DNA of 6,807 bases from an uncultured bacterium (GTDB lineage: Bacteria > Actinomycetota > Coriobacteriia > Coriobacteriales > Coriobacteriaceae). The translations under genes and the position numbers were made by a program. The notes beneath the pieces were generated by a model. It saw only the letters and a list, made by a program, of their open reading frames with translations. It did no database searches and had not been told where the DNA came from. The stretch covers positions 1 through 6,807 of the forward strand of contig CAJMRP010000106.1 in the NCBI GenBank assembly GCA_905215765.1. The letters run 5' to 3'. Positions 1 through 5,800 of the stretch are shown piece after piece. The stretch's first letter is position 1. Every line of letters begins with the position of its first letter.

Positions 1-36
1 GAGGGAAGGTAGTCCGGCCCTCCCGGCCCGCTTTGG
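1..36. other. Probable right arm of a truncated hairpin element
   Basis: This GC-rich stretch lies directly before repeat copy 1, in the same place that the right arm of the 851-936 hairpin occupies before copy 2. Aligned without gaps against 908-943, about 21 of 36 bases agree, including a shared AAGGT and a GCCCT. I infer a diverged relative of that hairpin whose left arm lies outside the window. The pairing cannot be seen here, so this rests on position and partial similarity only. Confidence 0.4.
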
Positions 37-117
37 GTCGTCGCGTGCTCGTTACAGAAAAGCTAATAAAAAAGTTTGTGTGCCGCCCCTTTTGGGGCGG
101 CACGTTTTTGTATGGGG
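37..117 (+). repeat. Direct repeat, copy 1 (core plus terminator)
   Basis: Bases 37-64 are identical to 944-971 (28 of 28). After that comes a near-identical A/T-rich spacer ending in GTTTGTG, then the same 10-bp terminator hairpin and a shared T5-GT-(A/G)-TGGGG tail. The two copies are about 907 bp apart and bracket the membrane protein gene at 201-833. Conservation across the core exceeds what terminator function needs, which suggests either a repeat family or a transcribed RNA. The core ends in AAAAGCT, a heptamer that recurs upstream of 1267. Confidence 0.85.
80..109 (+). terminator. Strong intrinsic terminator (copy 1)
   Basis: A perfect 10-bp stem, GTGCCGCCCC (80-89) with GGGGCGGCAC (94-103), closes on a TTTT loop and is followed by G and five T residues (105-109). 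An A-rich run (68-73) precedes it, so it could also act on transcripts from the opposite strand. It ends a transcription unit entering from the left of the window and separates it from the gene at 201. Confidence 0.9.
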
Positions 118-149
118 ACTGGTTGGGACGGCGCCGTTCATGGGTGGGG

Positions 150-155
150 TACACT
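150..155 (+). promoter_or_regulatory. Possible -10 element for the gene at 201
   Basis: TACACT lies 45 bases before the ATG, between the terminator at 80-109 and the gene, which is where a promoter is needed. I see no good -35 at normal spacing; TTGGGA at 123-128 is 21 bases away. Treat this as a weak candidate. Confidence 0.22.
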
Positions 156-200
156 GGGTAGCGACTTTTAGTTTATCTACTACCTGATGGGGTGTTTTTT

Positions 201-833
201 ATGGGCAAGAAGTCTCGAGCTCGGGTTGCTGCGGCGGGAACTCGCAAGGATCCTGGTCATCGGGTTGCCGAGGGTAAAAAGGCCGATCGTGCTGAGAAGG
301 ACAAGAAAGTCGGCGCGCATGCTCATCCTGAGTGGGCGCCTCATTTGAATTCGGCTAGTGAGGATTTGACTGCCAAGTTGTTTACTCTGGTCGAGGTAAT
401 TTTGGGCGTGGTGCCCCTTGTGGTTATCGGTTTATTCTTGGCTTCGAAGGACGCCACGAGTGTCGATAAACTCACCGATGTCTTTTCTCAGGACCCCTCG
501 ATGGTGGTTACGTTTATCTCTGCGTGCCTGCAGCCGTTTGTGGCGTACATGTTGTACATGATTTATCGCAAATACTGCGAGGGCGACGCTGGTTTTGCCG
601 CCGGCAACCTGATCGGTCTTTTGTGCTCCGAGATCCTACTGCTCAATATCCCAGGCGTCATCGGTATGGGCATCTTGCTGTGGCGTGTTTGGCGCAACGT
701 CGCCCCGCACTTTGAGAGCTGGTTGTTTGAGCGTCGCTTTGCGGGCGTGGTGGCCGATATTGCGGGCTCGCTCGTGATTCTAGCCTTGGCGTTTCTGTGC
801 GCCACCGCCGCCCGCGGTCTCGCGGGCATGTAG
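201..833 (+). CDS. Unrecognised multi-pass membrane protein with basic N-terminal tail
   Basis: The product is 210 residues and I do not recognise its family. Residues 1-48 are hydrophilic and rich in Lys, Arg and Ala, so probably cytosolic. Hydrophobic segments follow at about 60-82, 101-122, 132-163 (long, broken by Pro151 and perhaps two passes) and 182-204, suggesting four or five membrane spans. No catalytic motif is visible. The ATG at 201 is preferred over the in-frame GTG at 192 because a G-rich GATGGGG lies about eight bases before it. The gene stands alone between two terminators and between the two direct repeats. Its codons end in T more often (GTT, GGT, TTT, TTG) than those of rmuC, the ABC gene or nth, which may mean weak expression or foreign origin. 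Function unknown; a small integral membrane protein is as far as the sequence goes. Confidence 0.75.
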   Translation: MGKKSRARVAAAGTRKDPGHRVAEGKKADRAEKDKKVGAHAHPEWAPHLNSASEDLTAKLFTLVEVILGVVPLVVIGLFLASKDATSVDKLTDVFSQDPSMVVTFISACLQPFVAYMLYMIYRKYCEGDAGFAAGNLIGLLCSEILLLNIPGVIGMGILLWRVWRNVAPHFESWLFERRFAGVVADIAGSLVILALAFLCATAARGLAGM

Positions 834-850
834 TCTGTTCTCACCGACCA

Positions 851-936
851 CGGGGCGCAGGGCGGGGAAACCTTCCCCTCTCGCTCACGGCTTCGCAGGG
901 TCGCGCGAGGCAAAGGTTTCCCTGCCCTGCGCCCCG
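851..936 (+). repeat. Long inverted repeat / 24-bp GC-rich hairpin
   Basis: Bases 851-874 pair with 913-936 over 24 positions with one G-U wobble (864 with 923) and no mismatch. After a small internal loop the helix resumes (877-880 with 907-910, then 882-884 with 903-905 beyond one mismatch), leaving an 18-nt apical loop at 885-902. No poly-T follows directly, so it is not a classical intrinsic terminator. It starts 17 bases after the stop codon of the membrane gene and is followed at once by repeat copy 2. It could be a 3'-UTR structure, part of an RNA of about 160 nt ending at 1013, or a DNA-level palindrome. I see no target-site duplication around it. Confidence 0.8.
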
Positions 937-943
937 GCGTTGA

Positions 944-1021
944 GTCGTCGCGTGCTCGTTACAGAAAAGCTGATAATAAGTTTGTGTGCCGCCCCTTTGG
1001 GGCGGCACTTTTTGTGTGGGG
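944..1021 (+). repeat. Direct repeat, copy 2 (core plus terminator)
   Basis: This is the second copy of the element at 37-117. The 28-nt core is identical (944-971). The spacer is one base shorter, the terminator stem is identical, its loop is TTT instead of TTTT, and the G between stem and T-run is missing. The similarity stops around 1021. With the hairpin at 851-936 it forms a compact unit of hairpin, core and terminator. Confidence 0.85.
986..1013 (+). terminator. Strong intrinsic terminator (copy 2)
   Basis: GTGCCGCCCC (986-995) pairs perfectly with GGGGCGGCAC (999-1008) around a TTT loop and is followed directly by five T residues (1009-1013). It most likely ends the transcript of the membrane gene at 201-833, 153 bases after its stop codon, or of a separate small RNA. 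Confidence 0.9.
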
Positions 1022-1254
1022 TCCCGGTCTCCACAATTTTCGTCAAGCTTTTGGTTAGATTTTGGTCAGTTGGCGTAAGGGTGGAAGGCCAAAAGATTGC
1101 TGGCGAAAAAAGCTCAGAGAAAGTGCTGGTAGGGGAGTTGTTGAGCTTTTCGACAGCTTTTGAGCAAAAGAAACTTTGTGGCTATTGCCGGCGATTGCGT
1201 TGTCGCGGTCATGGCGGTGCGGGATGCTGGTCGTAAGCGTCGAATGCTCCGACT
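1022..1254. other. Gene-free stretch with repeated AGCTTTT boxes
   Basis: I find no convincing gene here. The heptamer AGCTTTT occurs at 1046-1052, 1144-1150 and 1155-1161, and its complement AAAAGCT at 1108-1114. Two of these form a perfect 9-bp inverted repeat (1108-1116 with 1142-1150, 25-nt spacer). A 7-bp inverted repeat (1048-1054 with 1089-1095) overlaps the first box. The layout resembles a regulatory region for the gene at 1267, but no known operator is recognised. Confidence 0.45.
1160..1188 (+). promoter_or_regulatory. Candidate promoter for the gene at 1267
   Basis: TTGAGC (1160-1165) and TATTGC (1183-1188) are separated by exactly 17 bases and lie about 80 bases before the start codon. 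The -35 overlaps the last AGCTTTT box, so a protein bound there could interfere with the polymerase. Both hexamers are imperfect matches to the sigma-70-type consensus. Confidence 0.3.
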
Positions 1255-1266
1255 TTGGAGGCCAAC

Positions 1267-1701
1267 ATGGACCTGTTTCTTGAGACTCCGCAGCAACAAG
1301 CTGAGCGCATGCTGCGTCAGCAGCAACGACTCATGGAGATGCAAATGCAAGGGGCGGCAGCCCAGCCCTTTGCGCAAAATGTCGTGCCCGCTGCTGTACC
1401 TGCAGCTGTGCCCGGGTGCGAATCGGCACCAGAGGCCTATTCCGTACAGCAAGATTCATATGCGCAGGAGCTCGCGTTCGACAAGCGTCGTGCGCGTCGT
1501 CGCCGCGTGGGCCAGCGCCTGCGCACATTGGCGATGATCGTGCTCATTCCGCTAGGACTTGCGGCGATTTTCTTGGTCTCGTATGCGCTCACCTGCATCC
1601 TCAACGGTGCTTCGCCCGGCGAAGTGCTCCAACATCTGTCAGCCCTCGGACAGCGCCTAGGCGATGTCGTAACAACCATCTGCGCCGGCTGGGAGAGTTA
1701 G
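1267..1701 (+). CDS. Unrecognised small single-pass membrane protein, Gln/Met-rich N-terminus
   Basis: The product is 144 residues and I do not recognise its family. Residues 8-29 are rich in Gln, Met, Glu and Arg and look helical, possibly a short coiled coil. A flexible Ala/Pro/Val stretch follows (about 30-50), then a strongly basic patch at 73-80 (KRRARRRR) and one hydrophobic segment at about 88-112. About 30 mostly polar residues follow. The basic patch before the membrane segment predicts the N-terminus inside and the C-terminus outside; there is no cleavable signal peptide. The ATG at 1267 is chosen because GGAGG (1257-1261) sits five bases before it; the in-frame TTG at 1255 overlaps that site. 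It appears to be a single-gene unit, as the next gene begins 136 bases later. Function unknown; it could be an adaptor or anchor. Confidence 0.7.
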   Translation: MDLFLETPQQQAERMLRQQQRLMEMQMQGAAAQPFAQNVVPAAVPAAVPGCESAPEAYSVQQDSYAQELAFDKRRARRRRVGQRLRTLAMIVLIPLGLAAIFLVSYALTCILNGASPGEVLQHLSALGQRLGDVVTTICAGWES

Positions 1702-1788
1702 CGTTTGTCGCATCAGGACTTCGAGGGTGTAGGGATTGTCGCCACGAGTAGAATCCTTGCATCCTGTGGGTCCCGTCATACGACTGAA

Positions 1789-1815
1789 TAGTATTATTGA
1801 AGATGAATAATAATA
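1789..1815. promoter_or_regulatory. A/T-rich inverted repeat, possible operator
   Basis: TAGTATTATT (1789-1798) and AATAATAATA (1806-1815) are inverted repeats matching at 9 of 10 positions around a 7-base spacer, with the inner 7 bp perfect. The block is strikingly A/T-rich in GC-rich surroundings and ends 22 bases before the preferred TTG start of the helix-turn-helix gene. Position and symmetry fit a binding site for a dimeric regulator, plausibly the product of the gene itself, and the region probably also holds its promoter. Autoregulation is inference. Confidence 0.4.
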
Positions 1816-1837
1816 GCAAATGAACGGAGGTGCTCGG

Positions 1838-2401
1838 TTGAATCTGACCTTTGAGGGATTCTTAAAAGGCTATTGCCGAGAGCTATCCGGACAGCAGTCG
1901 CTCAGTTTTAGAAAACTGGTTAAGCAGGCGACGACGGTTGCGCCGCGCGTGGCGGAGCCCCTGTTTTTGCTCGCTTTGGCGCAAGGAAAAGCCGAATACG
2001 TTCTGGGCTTATCCGAGGGTTCGTGGATGGAAGAGGGTTACCGAGGCATTTTGTCCTTGTACACCCAAACGGGTAGCCTGGCATCTCTATGCGCCGAGGA
2101 CAAACTCCCTAATCGTTATGCCAACGTTTGGCGTGCGTATAGAGCGGTGAAGGAAAAGCCAGTGGCGGACAGAAGGATCAACGCTCTGATGCGAAAAAGA
2201 ACGTTGGGAGCGCTAGAGGAATCGGGTGTAACGCGCTATGGCCTCTGCCGCGATTTGAATCTGAATAAGGGAAACGTATACGCATACTTAGCCGGCGATG
2301 ACTCAAAGGTGAGCAGGGAGACGGCGCGCCGCATTATGGAATATGCGGAGGAGAGGGGCGCCCAAGAAGGGGCCGGGCGTCCGGTGCGTGTGGCAGGGTA
2401 A
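1838..2401 (+). CDS. Helix-turn-helix DNA-binding protein (probable TTG start)
   Basis: The product is 187 residues, probably a DNA-binding regulator. Residues 1-115 form a mainly helical N-terminal region without a motif I recognise. Residues about 118-170 resemble a Cro/XRE-like helix-turn-helix: first helix near 133-141, turn LNLNKGN, recognition helix about 145-152, then a conserved-looking SKVSRETARRI segment. I recall similar C-termini in uncharacterised proteins of gut Firmicutes and Actinobacteria, but cannot name the family. An in-frame ATG at 1820 would give 193 residues, but it has no ribosome site, while GGAGG (1826-1830) lies seven bases before the TTG at 1838, so TTG is preferred. 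The last residues are loosely charged and Gly-rich. rmuC starts 51 bases downstream without a clear terminator, so the two may be cotranscribed. It could be one half of a toxin-antitoxin pair, but no partner is visible. Confidence 0.7.
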   Translation: MNLTFEGFLKGYCRELSGQQSLSFRKLVKQATTVAPRVAEPLFLLALAQGKAEYVLGLSEGSWMEEGYRGILSLYTQTGSLASLCAEDKLPNRYANVWRAYRAVKEKPVADRRINALMRKRTLGALEESGVTRYGLCRDLNLNKGNVYAYLAGDDSKVSRETARRIMEYAEERGAQEGAGRPVRVAG

Positions 2402-2452
2402 GATTGATCGCGGTTTTGATTGATGATCGATTGGGTTTGTTGGGCGGAGACT

Positions 2453-3808
2453 ATGTCTGCTATTGATATCGTGCTTGTTGTGATCGCCTTGGTGGCGGTG
2501 GGGGTTGCTGTGGCTTGTGCCCTGCAGCTCAAGGGCCTTCGCACCGAGCTGCGGGAGCGCGGCGATAGCGGGGCAGAGATGCTGGCTGCGCTCGAGCAGG
2601 CCAACAACGCGCTCGACACCCTGAACGTCGCGTTGGCAGAAACTCGCCGCACGGCAAATGCCATCGCGCAACAGCAGACGACCGATGCGGCCGTAGAGCA
2701 GCAGCGCTACCTGACCATCGCGCGTGAGTTCTCGCAGGCCGGCGACCGCATGGATGACCTGCGCCGCGAGACGGCCCAACAGCTCGGCGCCAACCGCGAG
2801 GGTATCGAGCACCGCCTGGACAAGGTACGCGAGACGGTCGATGCCCAGCTGGGCGCCATCCGCAAGGACAACAGCGTGCAGCTCGATCAGATGCGCGCGA
2901 CGGTGGACGAGAAACTCTCCCGTACGCTCAACGATCGCCTGTCTGCATCGTTTAAGCAGGTGAGCGACCAGCTCGAGGCTGTGTACAAGGGTCTGGGCGA
3001 TATGCAGTCCATTGCCACCGGCGTGGGCGACCTCAAGCGCGTGCTGGGCAACGTCAAGGCGCGTGGCATTTTGGGCGAGGTGCAGCTGGGTGCAATCCTG
3101 GCGGACATCCTTACGCCCGACCAGTATCTGGAAAATGTCGCCACCAAGCCTGGCGCCTCGGAGCGCGTTGAGTTTGCCGTCAAGCTGCCGGTGGACGAGG
3201 GCGATCCCGTGCTGCTGCCGATCGACTCCAAATTCCCGGGCGACGCGTACGAGCATTTGCTCGACGCCCAGGAGTCGGGTGACGCTGAGGCCGTCGCCGC
3301 AGCGCGCAAGACGCTCGATATGATGGTAAAGCGCGAGGCAAAGGACATCTGCGAAAAGTATCTGAGCGTGCCCGCGACCACCAACTTTGGCATTCTGTTC
3401 GTTCCGTTTGAGGGGCTGTACGCCGAGGTCGTCAGCCGTCCCGGGCTTATCGAGACCCTGGGCCGCGACTATCACGTCAACGTTGCCGGCCCCAGCACCA
3501 TGGCGGCCATCCTCAACAGCCTGCAGATGAGCTACCAGACGTTTAGGCTGCAAAAGCGCACCGACGACGTGCTGCGCGTGCTTTCTGCCGTCAAGGCCGA
3601 GCTGCCGCGCTATCAGGCGGCGCTGCGCCGCGCCCAACAGCAGATCGAGACCGCAGGAAAGACGGTCGAGGGCATCATCACCACGCGCACCAACGTTATG
3701 GAGCGCAAGCTCAAGGATATCGACGCGCTGGAAGACGCGCGGGAGGCCGACGAGATCTTGGGGCTCACATCCGCGGAGCTGCTCACAGACCAAAAAGACG
3801 AGGGCTAG
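2453..3808 (+). CDS. rmuC: DNA recombination protein RmuC
   Basis: RmuC-family proteins limit recombination at inverted repeats and carry a nuclease-like fold; the exact reaction is not settled. The 451-residue product has the family layout. A hydrophobic N-terminal segment (about 5-24) probably anchors it in the membrane. A long charged helical region with coiled-coil character spans about 25-180. The RmuC domain then runs from about 190 to 390. Family-typical blocks are GILGEVQLGAIL (205-216), LPIDSKFP (255-262, with the Asp and Lys expected in a PD-(D/E)XK-like core), FGILFVPFEGLYAE (312-325) and AGPSTMAAIL (345-354). The ATG at 2453 has GGAG three bases upstream, a tight spacing; in-frame TTG and ATG codons at 2420 and 2423 lack any ribosome site and would put polar residues before the anchor. 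A terminator follows at 3821-3859. Confidence 0.93.
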   Translation: MSAIDIVLVVIALVAVGVAVACALQLKGLRTELRERGDSGAEMLAALEQANNALDTLNVALAETRRTANAIAQQQTTDAAVEQQRYLTIAREFSQAGDRMDDLRRETAQQLGANREGIEHRLDKVRETVDAQLGAIRKDNSVQLDQMRATVDEKLSRTLNDRLSASFKQVSDQLEAVYKGLGDMQSIATGVGDLKRVLGNVKARGILGEVQLGAILADILTPDQYLENVATKPGASERVEFAVKLPVDEGDPVLLPIDSKFPGDAYEHLLDAQESGDAEAVAAARKTLDMMVKREAKDICEKYLSVPATTNFGILFVPFEGLYAEVVSRPGLIETLGRDYHVNVAGPSTMAAILNSLQMSYQTFRLQKRTDDVLRVLSAVKAELPRYQAALRRAQQQIETAGKTVEGIITTRTNVMERKLKDIDALEDAREADEILGLTSAELLTDQKDEG

Positions 3809-3820
3809 CTGCATCTGACG

Positions 3821-3859
3821 GTGGGGCGCCGGTGTAAACGCGGGTGCCCCGCTGCTTTT
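3821..3859 (+). terminator. Probable intrinsic terminator after rmuC
   Basis: Bases 3821-3830 pair with 3843-3852 over 10 positions, including two G-U pairs, around a 12-nt loop. The tail is TGCTTTT (3853-3859), weaker than that of the terminators at 80 and 986. It begins 12 bases after the rmuC stop codon and separates rmuC from the exporter gene. Confidence 0.65.
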
Positions 3860-3869
3860 CGCATCGTGC

Positions 3870-3900
3870 TTGCCTGAAGTGCGCTTTAGTGTGCAACAAT
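3870..3900 (+). promoter_or_regulatory. Candidate promoter for the ABC exporter
   Basis: TTGCCT (3870-3875) and AACAAT (3895-3900) are 19 bases apart. The -10 is preceded by TGC, which may act as an extended -10. The site lies between the rmuC terminator and the exporter start at 3935. A similar ACAAT element lies before nth. Confidence 0.35.
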
Positions 3901-3934
3901 GGCGTTTCGCCCTATCAGACGCGAAAGGAAGCCC

Positions 3935-5737
3935 ATGTCTCAGAGAAGCACCAGTCCGCTCAAACGTTCCACCGTGCGCCGCACGCTGCAGCGTTTTTGG
4001 GGCGTCACGCGCACGCAGCCGCTGATCGTCTTCCTTTCGGTGTTCTCGTCGGCGGGCTACATCTTTTTGCTCACGTTTGCCAACACCTACGTGATGGCCC
4101 TTATCGTTGACCGCGTTCAGGCCGGCCCCGTGGCGGGTGACCAGGTGTTTGAGGTCTTTGGCCCTTACATTCTGGCGCTGGTGCTCGTTAACCTAGTGGG
4201 CCAAATCCTCTCCAAGCTGCAGGACTACACCGTCTACAAGCTCGAGATTGCGGGCAACTATCACCTGGCGTGCCTGTGCTTTGACACGCTCTCCAATCAA
4301 TCCATGACATTTCACACCAGCCGCTTTGGCGGATCGCTCGTGAGCCAGACGAGCCGTTTTATGAGCGGCTATACGGGGCTGGTAGACGTGACGGTGTATT
4401 CGCTCATTCCCACCATCACCTCGGTTGTCTGCACGGTGGCGGCGCTCGCTCCGGTGGTGCCGACGTTTACCGTGATCTTGGTGGGCATTATGGTCGTCTA
4501 CATCGCGTTTGTCTGGCTTATGTACAAGCGCATCATGCCGCTTTCGGCCGCGACGTCTGCCGCGCAGAACAAATTGTCGGGTGTGCTGTCCGACGCGGTC
4601 ACGAATATCCTGGCCGTCAAGACCTGTGGGCGCGAGGACTTTGAGCGCGACCTGTTCGATGCCGCCGACCGCGCCGCGCGCGACGCCGAGACAGTTTCGA
4701 TGCACGCCATGATGCAGCGCAACTTTACGACCTCGGGCCTTATCGTCATCACCATGGCCGTGGTGAGTGTGTTCGTCGCGGGTGGCAACGCGTGGTTTGG
4801 CATTTCGGCCGGCGCGCTCGTCATGATTTTTACCTATACGTACAACCTCACCATGCGTCTGAACTACGTAAGCTCCATGATGCAGCGCATCAACCGCGCG
4901 CTGGGCGATGCGGCCGAGATGACGCGCGTGCTGGACGAGCCGCGTCTGGTGGCAGACGACGAGAACGCTCCCGAGCTTAAAGTGACCGAAGGTGCGATTG
5001 ATTTTGAGCACCTGAGCTTTGCATACCGTGACGCCGCGGCGGGCGAGAGCGTGTTCGACGACCTGACGCTCCATGTGGCAGCGGGCCAGCGCGTGGGCCT
5101 GGTGGGCAAATCGGGCTCGGGCAAGACGACGCTCACCAAGTTGTTGCTGCGCCTGGACGACGTACAGGGCGGCCGCGTGCTCGTGGACGGCCAGGACGTC
5201 TCGCGCTGTACGCAGCAGAGTCTGCGCCGCCAGGTTGCCTACGTGCCGCAGGAGGCGTTGCTGTTCCATCGCTCCATTCGCGAGAATATCGCCTACGGCC
5301 GCCCCAACGCTACCGACGAGCAGATTCGCGAGGCTGCGCGCCTGGCCAACGCGACTGAGTTTATCGACCGCCTGCCCAATGGCTTTGACACCATGGTGGG
5401 CGAGCGCGGCGTCAAGCTTTCGGGCGGCCAACGTCAGCGCGTGGCCATCGCCCGCGCTATCCTGACCGACGCGCCGATCCTGGTGCTCGACGAGGCGACG
5501 TCTGCCCTCGACAGCGAGTCCGAGGCGCTGGTGCAGGAGGCGCTCGAGAACCTGATGCGCGGTCGCACCTCCATTGTGGTGGCGCATCGCCTGTCCACCG
5601 TGGCGGCGCTCGATCGCATCGTGGTGCTGGCGGACGGCGAGATTGTCGAGGACGGTACGCATGCGCAGCTTGTCGAGGCAGGCGGCGAGTACGCAAGCCT
5701 GTGGAGCCGCCAGACCGGCGCATTTTTGGAGGCGTAA
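3935..5737 (+). CDS. ABC exporter half-transporter (membrane domain fused to ATPase)
   Basis: The 600-residue product joins a six-helix membrane domain to one ATP-binding domain, the layout of MsbA, Sav1866 and BmrA-type exporters, and probably works as a homodimer in the cytoplasmic membrane because no second half-transporter is adjacent. Membrane segments lie at about 28-57, 73-93, 153-173, 176-198, 264-284 and 288-308. The ATPase domain has all expected elements: A-loop Tyr364, Walker A GKSGSGKTT (391-399, Lys397), Q-loop Gln439, signature LSGGQ (495-499), Walker B ILVLDE (515-520, catalytic Glu520), D-loop SALD (523-526) and switch His551. Nothing essential is missing. The ATG at 3935 follows AAGGAAG closely; the in-frame ATG at 3899 overlaps the promoter candidate. 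The substrate cannot be read from sequence; drugs, lipids and peptides are all exported by relatives. No peptidase C39 domain is present. nth begins 63 bases downstream. Confidence 0.93.
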   Translation: MSQRSTSPLKRSTVRRTLQRFWGVTRTQPLIVFLSVFSSAGYIFLLTFANTYVMALIVDRVQAGPVAGDQVFEVFGPYILALVLVNLVGQILSKLQDYTVYKLEIAGNYHLACLCFDTLSNQSMTFHTSRFGGSLVSQTSRFMSGYTGLVDVTVYSLIPTITSVVCTVAALAPVVPTFTVILVGIMVVYIAFVWLMYKRIMPLSAATSAAQNKLSGVLSDAVTNILAVKTCGREDFERDLFDAADRAARDAETVSMHAMMQRNFTTSGLIVITMAVVSVFVAGGNAWFGISAGALVMIFTYTYNLTMRLNYVSSMMQRINRALGDAAEMTRVLDEPRLVADDENAPELKVTEGAIDFEHLSFAYRDAAAGESVFDDLTLHVAAGQRVGLVGKSGSGKTTLTKLLLRLDDVQGGRVLVDGQDVSRCTQQSLRRQVAYVPQEALLFHRSIRENIAYGRPNATDEQIREAARLANATEFIDRLPNGFDTMVGERGVKLSGGQRQRVAIARAILTDAPILVLDEATSALDSESEALVQEALENLMRGRTSIVVAHRLSTVAALDRIVVLADGEIVEDGTHAQLVEAGGEYASLWSRQTGAFLEA

Positions 5738-5752
5738 AGACCCCATACGTGG

Positions 5753-5758
5753 GACAAT
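5753..5758 (+). promoter_or_regulatory. Possible -10 element for nth
   Basis: GACAAT lies 42 bases before the nth start, after the exporter stop codon. No -35 at ideal spacing is visible; TTGGAG at 5726-5731 is 21 bases away. With no terminator after the exporter gene, nth could also be read through from upstream. Confidence 0.25.
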
Positions 5759-5800
5759 CGTGCCCATAAGTTTGTTATGCCGCTGAGCCGAGGAGTCGTT

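Noticed and set aside
851..971. An integron-like attC site: palindrome plus core flanking a single gene.
   Set aside because: No GTTRRRY core or matching complementary site, no integrase in view, and a terminator is built into the element.
37..1021. A CRISPR-like or IS-like arrangement because of the direct repeats.
   Set aside because: Only two copies, separated by a gene, each holding a terminator; no transposase, terminal inverted repeats or target duplication seen.
940..1236. A + strand open frame of 98 codons through the second repeat.
   Set aside because: It starts at TTG without a ribosome site, reads straight through a strong terminator, and has no protein-like pattern.
1820..2401. 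ATG at 1820 as the start of the HTH gene.
   Set aside because: No ribosome site precedes it, whereas GGAGG at 1826-1830 is ideally placed for the TTG at 1838. It remains possible.
1820..3808. HTH gene and rmuC as a toxin-antitoxin or defence pair.
   Set aside because: RmuC is a widespread housekeeping protein and nothing in either sequence shows a toxin. Closeness alone is not evidence.
2303..3814. A 503-codon minus-strand open frame opposite rmuC and part of the HTH gene.
   Set aside because: Same GC-bias shadow effect. The + strand encodes conserved RmuC blocks over the same interval.
3935..5737. The ABC protein as a bacteriocin exporter or part of a peptide cluster.
   Set aside because: No N-terminal peptidase domain, no precursor peptide gene and no modification enzyme nearby.
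5742..5765. Three short complementary blocks (CCCA, TGGG, CCCA) around the candidate nth promoter.
   Set aside because: Arms of four bases are too short to support a claim of an operator or a switch.
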